DNA from: Candidatus Synechococcus calcipolaris G9
GTDB taxonomy: Bacteria > Cyanobacteriota > Cyanobacteriia > Thermosynechococcales > Thermosynechococcaceae
DNA length: 64,000 nt
Direction of reading: 5' to 3'
Assembly (NCBI RefSeq): GCF_029582805.1
Contig: NZ_JAKKUT010000002.1
Location: 1,326,001-1,390,000 of the forward strand
The translations under genes and the position numbers were made by a program. A model generated the notes under the pieces. It saw nothing but the letters and a program-made list of their open reading frames with translations. It did not search any database and had not been told where the DNA came from. Positions 1-7,949 of the stretch are shown piece by piece (the first letter of the stretch is position 1; each line of letters opens with the position of its first letter).

Positions 1-542
1 AAGCCGACAATAACGGCTGCCATCATCGTTAAGGTATAGAGGGAATTGGCACTGAGCAACTGTCCCTTGGCCACTAATAACGGTATGGCTGACTGCTCCG
101 CGGGGGAGAAAAACTGGGTGAGGGTGGAAATCCCGAAGGTGAGGGCCAAAAGCAAGACAAAGCCAACCATCTGCCCGGGCCAGAGCCAAATACTCAAGGG
201 TAAAAGGGTGACAAAAACCGCCCGACCTAAATTCGTCCACACCAAGGTACGTTTTTTGGGCCAGCGATCGACGAATACCCCGGCCAAGGAACCAAACAGC
301 ACTGCTGGAATCGTAAAAACCACCATGATCGCAGAGACCCAAGGGCTAATACTTTGATGGGGAGGCTGAAAAAACTCCGTGGTCAGGGCAATGACGAGAA
401 CCAGATAAATTTTATCCGCCAGTTGGGAGAGAACCTGGCCCAGCCACAAAATAATAAAATTGCGATTTTGCCAGAGGGGGGGATCCTCCAGATCGGGCAA
501 GGATGCAATCTCACTGGGACGCAGTTCTGGCTCAACGGTCAT
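1..542 (-). CDS. MFS transporter, N-terminal part (gene runs off the window)
   Basis: Read on the minus strand from an ATG at 540-542, this frame stays open to base 1, giving about 180 residues; the 3' end lies outside the window. After a polar start come hydrophobic helices and, between TM2 and TM3, a loop reading DRWPKKR, the basic DRxxRR-like motif of major facilitator exporters. The type looks like the enterobactin-exporter/macrolide-efflux MFS group common in cyanobacteria; the substrate cannot be read. Its start overlaps the 3' end of recO by 11 bases, so the two are probably co-transcribed with recO first. Confidence 0.85.
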   Translation of the reverse strand, partial: MTVEPELRPSEIASLPDLEDPPLWQNRNFIILWLGQVLSQLADKIYLVLVIALTTEFFQPPHQSISPWVSAIMVVFTIPAVLFGSLAGVFVDRWPKKRTLVWTNLGRAVFVTLLPLSIWLWPGQMVGFVLLLALTFGISTLTQFFSPAEQSAIPLLVAKGQLLSANSLYTLTMMAAVIVG

Positions 543-1389
543 GGGGCAAACCAACGGAAATCTGGGATATGGGTGAAAAACAGACATCGAATAGGGGAGC
601 GACCCGCAGCGGTTTTTCCAGGTGAAATTGAATATAGTGGCGCAAAACCTTCTCCAGGGCTAACCATACTGCCAAGGAGTAGGGGGGGCGCTGATCCAGA
701 AAATCCTTTATTTCTAGGTTCTGGATGGTTCTCTGAGCTAACCACTGTCCTAGGCACACTTCCGCCACTGTGAGTTGAATATCCATGGACTGATAGGCCG
801 TCCCCCCCCCGCGCTGATCTGGGCCATCCAGCAATCCCAGGGGGCCACCCGCCGCAAAACTAAAGCCCACACGCCAATCAATATCCGCTGTTTCTGTTTC
901 TAGGGGACGACCCGTTTGCAGGCAAATATCCCATCGTGGGGCAATGCCCGTTAGCTCAAGGATCGAAAAGATTGCCCGCAACAGTATCGCTAGGGCATCT
1001 TCAGGAAAAACCTGCTCTAAATGGGCTAGGGTTTGGCAAATCAGGGTAAATAATTCCCCTTGGGGATGGTCACTGAGGGCTTGATAGAGGATCAGTTCCC
1101 CTAGGTATTGGCCCGCCGTTAGATTCGGGAGTTGCCGCATCAGTCCTGGATAGGAAGCGAGGGTTTCCGCTTGGGAAATTTTATCTAAACTGCGGCCTTC
1201 AATGACGAATAACTGGTTAACAACAAGTAAGGCGGTACGTCCCCCCAATTTGGATCGGGGTTTCCGACAGCCGGGGGCCACTAAACGGATCAGGCCCGCT
1301 TCCGGGGTGAGAATGGTCAATAAGCGGTCTGCTTCCCCTAGGGGCATAGATTTTAGGTTAATGCCCGTGGTTGTGTAGGTGCGGCCCAT
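532..1389 (-). CDS. recO: DNA repair protein RecO
   Basis: A 285-residue protein of normal RecO length. The N-terminus has the OB-fold start typical of the family (GRTYTTTGINLKSMPLGEAD, then a TILTPEAGLIRLVAPGCRKP stretch), followed by a helical C-terminal domain. RecO works with RecR to load RecA on SSB-coated single-stranded DNA in RecF-pathway recombinational repair. ATG start. It lies 27 bases downstream of deoC on the same strand and overlaps the MFS gene, so it looks like the middle gene of a three-gene run. Confidence 0.92.
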   Translation of the reverse strand: MGRTYTTTGINLKSMPLGEADRLLTILTPEAGLIRLVAPGCRKPRSKLGGRTALLVVNQLFVIEGRSLDKISQAETLASYPGLMRQLPNLTAGQYLGELILYQALSDHPQGELFTLICQTLAHLEQVFPEDALAILLRAIFSILELTGIAPRWDICLQTGRPLETETADIDWRVGFSFAAGGPLGLLDGPDQRGGGTAYQSMDIQLTVAEVCLGQWLAQRTIQNLEIKDFLDQRPPYSLAVWLALEKVLRHYIQFHLEKPLRVAPLFDVCFSPISQISVGLPHDR

Positions 1390-1416
1390 GGTGATGCAAC
1401 ATAGTTAAACGGGGAG

Positions 1417-2109
1417 TTAGTAGTCCGTTTCCTCTCTTTTCAGACTATCGCGGTTTTGGATGAGATCAATGCCTCGGGAGGTACCTAGGCGAGTTGCCCC
1501 GGCTGCAATTAATTCTAGGGCCTGTTGTGGGCTGCGAATGCCCCCCGATGCTTTAACACCAATGCGATCGCCCGCCACCGAGCGAAGTAACTGGACATCT
1601 TCTACCGTTGCGCCGCCCCGCCAACCCGTACTGGTTTTGAGAAAAGCAACCCCGGCATCTAAGCAAATTTCTGCGGCCAGTTTCTTTTCTGCCGTACTTA
1701 AGACCGATGTTTCTAAAATGGCCTTGACAGGAATGCCCGTTCCATCACAAATGGCGGCAATATCTTGATACACTGCTTCGCTATTCTCAGCTTTGAGCCA
1801 ACCCAGATTAATCACCACATCAATTTCCGCCGCACCATGATCGACGGCTTCCTGGGCTTCGTAGAGTTTCGTGGCAGAACTATGGGCCCCTGTGGGAAAG
1901 CCAATGACCGTACAGACCTTGGTGGCTTTGTGGTGGAGAGTCTCAGCAGCAAACTTGACCCAGATGGGGGCAATGCAAACCAAGGGAAATTTCCACTGAT
2001 CAGCTTCGGCACAGCACTGGGCGATCGCCGCTTCCGTGGCTAGGGGATCTAGCAGGGTATGTTCAATATAGGTTGCCAGGTCAATGCTGTCGAGATTCTT
2101 GGGACTCAT
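1417..2109 (-). CDS. deoC: Deoxyribose-phosphate aldolase
   Basis: DeoC cleaves 2-deoxyribose 5-phosphate to glyceraldehyde 3-phosphate and acetaldehyde in deoxynucleoside catabolism. The TIM-barrel sequence carries the Schiff-base lysine region (FLKTSTGW) and the second conserved lysine in KASGGIR, with [11 protein letters not shown] near the N-terminal third. The frame can be extended to a GTG at 2142, but the ATG at 2107-2109 (reading [11 protein letters not shown]) begins where family members normally begin, so I prefer it, giving 230 residues. The upstream gap of about 420 bases holds a candidate small RNA on the other strand. Confidence 0.93.
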   Translation of the reverse strand: MSPKNLDSIDLATYIEHTLLDPLATEAAIAQCCAEADQWKFPLVCIAPIWVKFAAETLHHKATKVCTVIGFPTGAHSSATKLYEAQEAVDHGAAEIDVVINLGWLKAENSEAVYQDIAAICDGTGIPVKAILETSVLSTAEKKLAAEICLDAGVAFLKTSTGWRGGATVEDVQLLRSVAGDRIGVKASGGIRSPQQALELIAAGATRLGTSRGIDLIQNRDSLKREETDY

Positions 2110-2185
2110 AAATTCATTCTTCTGCGGAAATGTATAGTACACCCGTCAGGTGATTTGCTATTTGTCATCTTAGACAGATGTCGTC

Positions 2186-2224
2186 AAGATCGTAGTCCAT
2201 GTTGGGGCTAAGGTGTACGATCTT
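2186..2224. repeat. Inverted repeat, 9-bp arms
   Basis: AAGATCGTA at 2186-2194 is matched perfectly by TACGATCTT at 2216-2224, leaving a 21-base loop. It lies in the deoC-menE gap, about 80 bases upstream of the deoC start. It could be an operator or a hairpin in the deoC leader; there is no T-tract to make it a terminator. Confidence 0.4.
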
Positions 2225-2376
2225 CACAGATGCGATCGCGAATTTCCCGCGAGTCTTGTTGGGGAGGACGCAGGAGGTCACTAGAATGATGGCTAAAATT
2301 TAGATGCGTGGCCCCTGATTAAAATAGATAGGATAATCAGCAGCGATGATTTTGCGTGTACGAATAATATTTAGAT

Positions 2377-2497
2377 CAGAAAGAGCACCGACGACTGGCC
2401 GTGTTTCGTCTCGGTGCTCTTAACTGGTTCGCTCCTCACACATTAAGAACCATAGCAGAATTGATCAGGTTTGTCATCATTCGTGATGGTTTTTATT
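2377..2497 (+). ncRNA. Candidate Yfr1-like small RNA
   Basis: No gene fits the 2143-2530 gap, but the plus strand has the architecture of the cyanobacterial regulatory RNA Yfr1. A strong 5' hairpin (AAGAGCACCGA at 2381-2391 pairing with TCGGTGCTCTT at 2411-2421) is followed by an open stretch with CTCCTCACAC at 2432-2441, then a terminator hairpin with T-run at 2474-2499. Yfr1 is known for an almost invariant ACUCCUCACAC between two stem-loops; here the first base is G instead of A. TAATAT at 2365-2370 could be the -10 box, placing the start near 2377. At about 120 nt it is longer than the usual 54-70 nt, so it may be a divergent form or a chance look-alike. Confidence 0.45.
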
Positions 2498-2499
2498 AT
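2474..2499 (+). terminator. Rho-independent type terminator of the small RNA
   Basis: CATCA at 2475-2479 pairs with TGATG at 2484-2488 around a TTCG tetraloop, with one extra T-G pair, and is followed by G then TTTTTATTATATTTT. The T-tract is on the plus strand only, so it ends a plus-strand transcript. The neighbouring genes deoC and menE are both on the minus strand, which is why a separate plus-strand RNA is inferred. Confidence 0.55.
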
Positions 2500-2530
2500 A
2501 TTTTCTCAAAGTATTTCTAAAAAAGTCTGG

Positions 2531-3904
2531 TCAATGCGTATTGTTGCGTAACTGATGCCTTAAAACTTTCCCTTGAGCATTTCGGGGCAATTTCGGGAGG
2601 GGAATCCATTCCTTGGGGCAGTTATGGGGCGCGAGGCGTTGTTTGAGTTCCTGGGCAAGGAGATCGCCCGTAACCATTCCAGAATCTTGAACCGGTACAT
2701 AATAGGCCGTGACCTGTTCTCCCCAATGGGGATGGGCCTGACCGCACACATAGACATCTTGAACCAGGCCCGTGTCATAGAGGGCCGCTTCGATCGCCTC
2801 TGGATAAATATTTTCCCCGCCACTAATGATTTTGCGACTTTGGCGGCCCACCAGATGTAATTGTCCCTGGAGGTCAAAATAGCCGAGATCGTCGGTGACA
2901 AACATAGGTTCAGAAAAGGGGTAGGGATAATAACCCCTCGTCAGGGAGGTTGAGGCAATGGCAAGGGTTCCAATGCCCGTCTCTGGGTCACCATCCAACA
3001 CATAGATTTGGCCATGGGGTAAGACCCGGCCACAACTGCGATCGCCCCGGAGAAAATCTCCCCTTCCTTGGCAGGCGATCAATGCCGCAGTTTCCGTCAT
3101 GCCATAACTGAGGCAGAGGGGGAAGTGGGCCGTGAATGCTGCCTCTAATAATCGCGGCCAAGGGGGTGCGCCACCAATAATAATGCTGTAACAATGTTGC
3201 AGCCATGGCCATAGCGGTGGCTTTTGTAATAACTGGTGAAGTTGGGTGGGCACTAGGGATAGGAAAAACGCAGAACCATCCAACGGAGTGAGATGATCTA
3301 GCTGGGCAATTCCCCCTGGCACTAAAATGACCTGGCCGCCCGTCCAGAGGGCCCGCAATATCTGCATTAAGCCACTCACATGGTATAGAGGCAAGACACA
3401 GATCGCGTTAAGAGGTTGATTCCCTGGAAAAAAGTGGGCTTGCATACCCGCGATCGCTGCCCCTAGGGTTGACCATTGGTGCATTGCAAAGCGAATTTGA
3501 CCACTACTGCCGCCGGTGGGGATGTGGATCCCTGGCATTGAGGGGGGGCGATCTCCCAGAAGGATATTCACCTGTTGCCATTCTTGGTATTGCCAGTGGG
3601 GGTTTCCTAAAAATATGGGTCGATTTCCTAGGGCTGCCGCTAAGAATTGGGCCAGAAGGGAGATCGGGTCAGGGGGTGCGATCGCCAAGGATTGTCGAGA
3701 TACTAGATCGCTTTCAGGGTTCAAATCATGGTTCAAAGCAGCTAATTTTTCCTGGATCAGAGCCTGCAACCATGGCGTTTGATTCATCAACTTGCCCCGG
3801 TCGTCTAAAACGAGTAACCAGTCGGCCCGGTTTCCTAAGCACTGGTATAACCTTTCAATCTCCCGATGGTTATCTGTTTCCGGTGGTTGATGACCGTGAG
3901 CCAT
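2531..3904 (-). CDS. menE: 2-succinylbenzoate-CoA ligase (phylloquinone/menaquinone pathway)
   Basis: An acyl-CoA synthetase of 457 residues, the size of cyanobacterial MenE. The AMP-binding loop reads PTGGSSGQIRF, the second motif SYGMTETA, and the C-terminal catalytic lysine lies in PRNAQGKVLRHQL. MenE activates o-succinylbenzoate before ring closure by MenB; in cyanobacteria the product feeds phylloquinone, the A1 cofactor of photosystem I. No other men gene is in the window. An open frame on the opposite strand covers 182 codons of it but is only a shadow. A 41-codon frame ends 7 bases upstream of the ATG. Confidence 0.9.
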   Translation of the reverse strand: MAHGHQPPETDNHREIERLYQCLGNRADWLLVLDDRGKLMNQTPWLQALIQEKLAALNHDLNPESDLVSRQSLAIAPPDPISLLAQFLAAALGNRPIFLGNPHWQYQEWQQVNILLGDRPPSMPGIHIPTGGSSGQIRFAMHQWSTLGAAIAGMQAHFFPGNQPLNAICVLPLYHVSGLMQILRALWTGGQVILVPGGIAQLDHLTPLDGSAFFLSLVPTQLHQLLQKPPLWPWLQHCYSIIIGGAPPWPRLLEAAFTAHFPLCLSYGMTETAALIACQGRGDFLRGDRSCGRVLPHGQIYVLDGDPETGIGTLAIASTSLTRGYYPYPFSEPMFVTDDLGYFDLQGQLHLVGRQSRKIISGGENIYPEAIEAALYDTGLVQDVYVCGQAHPHWGEQVTAYYVPVQDSGMVTGDLLAQELKQRLAPHNCPKEWIPLPKLPRNAQGKVLRHQLRNNTH

Positions 3905-3911
3905 GGCAAGG

Positions 3912-4037
3912 CTACCTCAGTCTAGGGTTGACTTCCACGGGTTTTGTTTTTAATGCCGGCTGCCATCCCCAAATACCCGCCAAGAGAACCCAAACAGGAA
4001 ATAGATTGGTGATCTGATCTAGGGTGGGGCGATACAT
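3912..4037 (-). CDS. Possible 41-residue membrane peptide or gene remnant upstream of menE
   Basis: A short minus-strand frame, ATG at 4035-4037 and TAG at 3912-3914, ends 7 bases before the menE start. It encodes a polar start, one hydrophobic stretch (LFPVWVLLAGIWGW) and a basic tail. The start resembles the N-terminus of BASS-type sodium symporters, so it may be the stump of a lost transporter gene, or a real small membrane protein or leader made with menE. Nothing else supports it; treat it as tentative. Confidence 0.3.
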   Translation of the reverse strand: MYRPTLDQITNLFPVWVLLAGIWGWQPALKTKPVEVNPRLR

Positions 4038-4186
4038 AATGATTCCACAAGCTGATTCTACAAGGGACGGCTGATTGAAGAATCTGAAAATATAGACAGA
4101 TTTTAACTCAGGGTATAAAATTCGATTATTAATACCATATTCTATATTGCCTCTCTCTTTTTCCAGGAAATTTAAGTAAATTGATC

Positions 4187-5113
4187 ATGTTTGATCCGGA
4201 TACAATCCAATCCCGCGGCCATCTGCTGACGGAACAAATTAATCCCGCCAGTGTTAACTTAGATCAACTGTCATCCCTGGAATTGGTGGATCTCTTCAAC
4301 CGGGAAGATGAAAAAGTCCTCGCGGCGATCGCCCAGGCCAGGGAATCGTTGGCCCTCGCCATTGATGGAACGGCTAAGAGACTGCGCCAAGGCGGGCGGT
4401 TATTCTACATTGGAGCCGGCACCAGCGGCCGCTTGGGGGTACTCGATGCCGCCGAATGTCCACCCACGTTCTGCTCTTCTCCAGAAATGGTGCAGGGAAT
4501 TTTAGCCGGCGGTGCGGCAGCCCTAGTGAAAAGTTCGGAGGGGCTGGAAGATCTGCGCGGAGATGGTTCCCAGGCGATCGCCGAGTATGGGGTAACATCC
4601 CAGGATGTGGTGGTTGGCATTACCGCCGGAGGCACAACACCCTACGTCCAAGGAGCGTTGGAGACAGCCAAACAGGTTCAAGCTCTGACGATTTTTATGG
4701 CCTGTGTACCGCTAGAACAGGTGAGTTTAACCACCGTCGATATTGATATTCGCCTGCTGGTGGGCCCAGAACTCTTGACGGGTTCAACCCGATTAAAGGC
4801 AGGTACGGTCACAAAAATTGCCCTGAATATTCTTTCGACGGGCGTAATGGTCAAGTTGGGAAAGGTCTATGGCAACCGGATGATTGACGTGGCCGTGACC
4901 AATAGTAAACTGCTTGACCGGGCCCTACGCATGATTATGGATTTGACCGATCTATCCCGGCCCCAGGCCGCCGAGTTGCTCAATGCCAGTGGTCAGCGAG
5001 TCAAGTTAGCTCTTTTAATGCACTGGGCCGGTGTTGATGCCGCAGGGGGCGATCGTCTCTTGGCGGAACACCAGGGTCAATTACGTCCTGCCTTAGCTGC
5101 GATGCAACCGTGA
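4187..5113 (+). CDS. murQ: N-acetylmuramic acid 6-phosphate etherase
   Basis: MurQ removes the lactyl ether from MurNAc 6-phosphate to give GlcNAc 6-phosphate during recycling of the cell's own peptidoglycan. The SIS-fold signature GAGTSGRLGVLDAAECPPTF is intact, including the catalytic Glu region, and GITAGGTTPYV follows. A TTG six bases upstream is also in frame, but the ATG at 4187, about 16 bases after AGGAAA, is the better start and gives 308 residues. The stop overlaps the next gene by 4 bases (GTGA), so the two are translationally coupled. Confidence 0.93.
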   Translation: MFDPDTIQSRGHLLTEQINPASVNLDQLSSLELVDLFNREDEKVLAAIAQARESLALAIDGTAKRLRQGGRLFYIGAGTSGRLGVLDAAECPPTFCSSPEMVQGILAGGAAALVKSSEGLEDLRGDGSQAIAEYGVTSQDVVVGITAGGTTPYVQGALETAKQVQALTIFMACVPLEQVSLTTVDIDIRLLVGPELLTGSTRLKAGTVTKIALNILSTGVMVKLGKVYGNRMIDVAVTNSKLLDRALRMIMDLTDLSRPQAAELLNASGQRVKLALLMHWAGVDAAGGDRLLAEHQGQLRPALAAMQP

Positions 5114-5433
5114 AGAAACTTCATATCGCCATTTCCACCAATAATATCGAAGCAACCGTTGCTGACTATAGCAATCGCTTGGGGGAAGAGCCATGTTTGC
5201 TGATTCCAGGCCAATATGCCCTATGGAGAACGGAGAGCCTAAACCTTTCTATCCGCCAAAACGCTTCATCCAGTCCCGGAACCCTTAGACATCTGGGGTG
5301 GGAAGATCCGGCAGCAACTGAGTTCACCCAGGAGACTGATGTCAATGGTATTGTTTGGGAACGGTTCAATGCAGACCATCAAGCTCAGGAAATTAATGAG
5401 CTTTGGCCTGGGACGAGTTATTCCTGCAATTGA
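5110..5433 (+). CDS. Small VOC (glyoxalase/bleomycin-resistance) superfamily protein
   Basis: A 107-residue protein starting with GTG inside the murQ stop codon. The pattern is of one VOC half: an N-terminal strand and helix (KLHIAISTNNIEATVADYSNRLG), a middle strand pair with ALWRTESLNLSIR, and RHLGW before the last strand. It is a short, probably dimeric, single-module protein often annotated as hypothetical in cyanobacteria. The metal ligands cannot be assigned confidently and no substrate is evident. Its TGA abuts the stop codon of the convergent VWA gene: TGATCA at 5431-5436 serves both. Confidence 0.6.
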   Translation: MKKLHIAISTNNIEATVADYSNRLGEEPCLLIPGQYALWRTESLNLSIRQNASSSPGTLRHLGWEDPAATEFTQETDVNGIVWERFNADHQAQEINELWPGTSYSCN

Positions 5434-6339
5434 TCAACAGTATCCAAGAAAGGGCCAACCTGGAAATCGCCACAGAATCAGCGGTGTGATCACCGTCCAG
5501 GTCACAGCATGAAAAACTGCAATCTTCCCAGATAAGTTCATGGGCAACTGAAAGAGTCCTTGTAGAAGCCACCGATCTAGGGGCATGACCCATACCCACA
5601 TCAAGCAAATCCAGGCCAGGCCTAACCAAAAAATCAGCCAGCGATAGTTTGTATTAAAGCGTTCAAAAAAGTCAGTCACCACAAACTCATTCAGGCGATT
5701 TACCTCTCCCCCCTGATAATGCCCGCCGGTTTGGAGTACGGCTGATTCTAATTCTGGGGCCCTTGAACCAATGACAATGGCATTAATCTTAACGCGATGC
5801 TCTTTGGCTTCCGTGATAACCGCAGGATCAATGGCAGCTTCTCCGTCCGTGACTAAAAGTAATTCTCGGCAGCGATTGGGGACTTGGCGCAGTTGATCCG
5901 TTGCCGCCGCGATCGCCCCGGTGAGATTAGTGCCATCGGGGTCTACTTGGGGCAGAAGATCTGCACGGCTGAGGGCTTGATCAAGCTGGGATATCAATAC
6001 ATCGGGATTCGTATGAAATTGGGGCGTTAGGTAAACCACATTACGACCAAACCCATGAATCATGATGTAATTGGGCTGGCGTAGTACCTCATTATTTTTG
6101 AGAATATAGTCCTTGGCGGCGGTAACCTCTTGGGCGACAATCGTCCCCGGCTGATTAAAGGTATTGATATTATTGTTAAACGTGCTACCACTGAGATCAA
6201 GGGATAGGACAACGGCAACATTGGGACGGCCCAGGCCAACCACACTAAATAGCAGTGCCAAAATCAGGCAGCCCACCAATAGAATCAGGGGAATTTGAAA
6301 GTGGGGATCATGCCATAGCTGTCGCCGTCGCCCATGCAT
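5434..6339 (-). CDS. Membrane-anchored von Willebrand factor A domain protein
   Basis: About 301 residues. A hydrophobic helix near the N-terminus (IPLILLVGCLILALLFSVV) is followed by a VWA domain with an intact metal-ion adhesion site: DLSGS, the Thr in GTNLTGAI and the Asp in VTDGEAA. Two or three further hydrophobic segments close the C-terminus, so the VWA domain probably faces the periplasm. BatA/BatB proteins have a similar plan, but no MoxR ATPase lies nearby. TTG at 6342 is in frame; the adjacent ATG at 6337-6339 is preferred. Role unknown. Confidence 0.75.
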   Translation of the reverse strand: MHGRRRQLWHDPHFQIPLILLVGCLILALLFSVVGLGRPNVAVVLSLDLSGSTFNNNINTFNQPGTIVAQEVTAAKDYILKNNEVLRQPNYIMIHGFGRNVVYLTPQFHTNPDVLISQLDQALSRADLLPQVDPDGTNLTGAIAAATDQLRQVPNRCRELLLVTDGEAAIDPAVITEAKEHRVKINAIVIGSRAPELESAVLQTGGHYQGGEVNRLNEFVVTDFFERFNTNYRWLIFWLGLAWICLMWVWVMPLDRWLLQGLFQLPMNLSGKIAVFHAVTWTVITPLILWRFPGWPFLGYC

Positions 6340-6404
6340 CAATTTAGGTTTCCAAGTATCAATGCCTATATCAAATCACAGGTGAGCAACCCCAGTCTAA
6401 ATTT

Positions 6405-6971
6405 TTATTTATCAGGGACTAACGTTTCAGTCGTTACCGTTTGCGGCTCCGGCGGAGAGGGTTGAATCACATGGGGTAATCGGGCAGCTTTCATTCCCCG
6501 CTTAATCACCCGACTGGTTTCCTTAAATAACACAAAGAGAGGGAGTTGCCGACTTGCTCCCTCATTAAAGACATCCCGATGTTGGAGGGGCATATCCCAG
6601 CTATAGGCACGACTTAAAATAATTTGGATTTGCCGCCAGCGGCTCAATAATGCGGAAAACGTTTCCCCAGGACGATGGATCAGGATTAGAATTTCCACGT
6701 CAGTTTTCACCTTCCACTCTGGATCGCACATCAGGAAAACCAGATCACAGGGCAGGAGGAGAGATTTAACCTGCGATCGCTGGTTAGGAGCCGTTGCCGG
6801 TATTTGAATTTCGGCAATGGGCAGGGGAATACTGATTAAACTTTCCTGGGGACGACGCATACTCGGCATCATTTCCAAGTACGGTCGATACTGACGCAAC
6901 AGATGGGTGGCTTGGGCCGAGTCACTGTAACGACTCAGAACCTCTTCGTATTGGTTGGGGGAGATGGCCAT
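6405..6971 (-). CDS. Conserved-looking protein of unknown function
   Basis: A 188-residue soluble protein that I do not recognise. It has no signal peptide or clear membrane helix; a central stretch (DVEILILIHRPGETFSALLSRWRQIQIIL) suggests a strand followed by an amphipathic helix, and the C-terminus is proline-rich. ATG start. It is 7 bases downstream of the DNA glycosylase gene and 65 bases upstream of the VWA gene on the same strand, so all three may share a transcript. Confidence 0.6.
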   Translation of the reverse strand: MAISPNQYEEVLSRYSDSAQATHLLRQYRPYLEMMPSMRRPQESLISIPLPIAEIQIPATAPNQRSQVKSLLLPCDLVFLMCDPEWKVKTDVEILILIHRPGETFSALLSRWRQIQIILSRAYSWDMPLQHRDVFNEGASRQLPLFVLFKETSRVIKRGMKAARLPHVIQPSPPEPQTVTTETLVPDK

Positions 6972-6977
6972 GGACGT

Positions 6978-7565
6978 TTAGGGTCGGGAAACGGCAGGAC
7001 TATTCTTAAGATACCAACGCCACGGAATATCTTGCCCTTGTTTCAAGCCGATTCGCGTTGTTTGTACCAGTTCAAGGGAATTTTTGAGATGGGGAGGGCG
7101 CGGTTCTAGCCAAAGACCCGTTTCCGGCGCGAGGGGTTGGCCGGATAATTGGCGATCGATGCCCAATACACGACATAATTTACCCGGCCCGGCGGCCAAA
7201 CGATGAAAATTCTTGGGGCTAATATCTTGGTTCAGGGGTGGGGTGAAAGGGTCTAGGGCCAGGGCGCGAATCAGGACAGCACTGGCAATACCGGCACGAT
7301 CCGTCACAAGATTCAGACAGTGATGGATGCCATAAATTAAATAAACGTAGAGAAGTCCAGGGGAGCCAAACATGGGGGCATTGCGGCGGGTTTGACGTTG
7401 GTGGCCATGACAGGCGGGATCCCCTTGGACATAGGCTTCCGTTTCCACAATCATGCCCCGGTAGATCTGTCCATCGGAACGACGACGCACTAGGATGCAA
7501 CCAATTAACTCTGGAGAAACGATCTCACAGGGCCGTGCTAACCAGGTGGAATCTAGATATTCCAA
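6978..7565 (-). CDS. 3-methyladenine DNA glycosylase, AAG/MPG type
   Basis: The protein excises alkylated purines such as 3-methyladenine in base excision repair. At 195 residues it matches the bacterial AAG family. The catalytic Glu lies in VETEAYVQGDPACH, and FGSPGLLYVYLIYGIHHCLN, a family signature, is complete. The start shown is a TTG that gives the usual N-terminal LxxxWLARPCE; no in-frame ATG lies nearby upstream. It starts 10 bases after the small membrane protein gene. Confidence 0.9.
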   Translation of the reverse strand: MEYLDSTWLARPCEIVSPELIGCILVRRRSDGQIYRGMIVETEAYVQGDPACHGHQRQTRRNAPMFGSPGLLYVYLIYGIHHCLNLVTDRAGIASAVLIRALALDPFTPPLNQDISPKNFHRLAAGPGKLCRVLGIDRQLSGQPLAPETGLWLEPRPPHLKNSLELVQTTRIGLKQGQDIPWRWYLKNSPAVSRP

Positions 7566-7575
7566 GCCAAGAATG

Positions 7576-7788
7576 TTAAAGGATAATCAGGAAAAATGGA
7601 GCGATCGGCATTCCCAGGGCAGCACTCAACCAACTGGTGAGTAGGGTCAACATAATTGAAATAAGAATAGATAGGCAAATGGATAGGAAAATATTCGGTA
7701 ACAGTTGCCCTAGTCCGTCCAAGAATGGGTTACTCGGTGTCATTAAGCTGTGGCCATTATTGGTGCTTAAGACGGGGTTTGCATACAT
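7576..7788 (-). CDS. Small membrane protein of unknown function
   Basis: Seventy residues with a polar first third and then one long or two short hydrophobic helices (LPNIFLSICLSILISIMLTLLTSWL, APFFLIIL). The ATG at 7788 has GAGGA nine bases upstream. I do not recognise the family. It is the first gene of a possible minus-strand run with the glycosylase and the two unknown genes, and is divergent from the CHASE2 kinase, with a 161-base shared promoter region. Confidence 0.5.
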   Translation of the reverse strand: MYANPVLSTNNGHSLMTPSNPFLDGLGQLLPNIFLSICLSILISIMLTLLTSWLSAALGMPIAPFFLIIL

Positions 7789-7949
7789 ACATTGAGTCCT
7801 CGGGAATTTGGTTACCCATTATACCGATATTTCCATACCGGTATTCGTTGGACTGACGGCCACCGGCGATCGCCAATCTACCTGATGACAAGTATTCCCT
7901 TAAGATGGTAAATCAATATGATACTAATATTTGGGCAACTCTTTAGGCC

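Noticed and set aside
354-773. 139-codon open frame on the plus strand
   Set aside because: Shadow over the MFS gene and the 3' end of recO, both supported by family motifs.
3469-4017. 182-codon open frame on the plus strand opposite menE
   Set aside because: It lies wholly over the conserved menE and its upstream frame; the protein has no recognisable motif and the composition follows the opposite strand.
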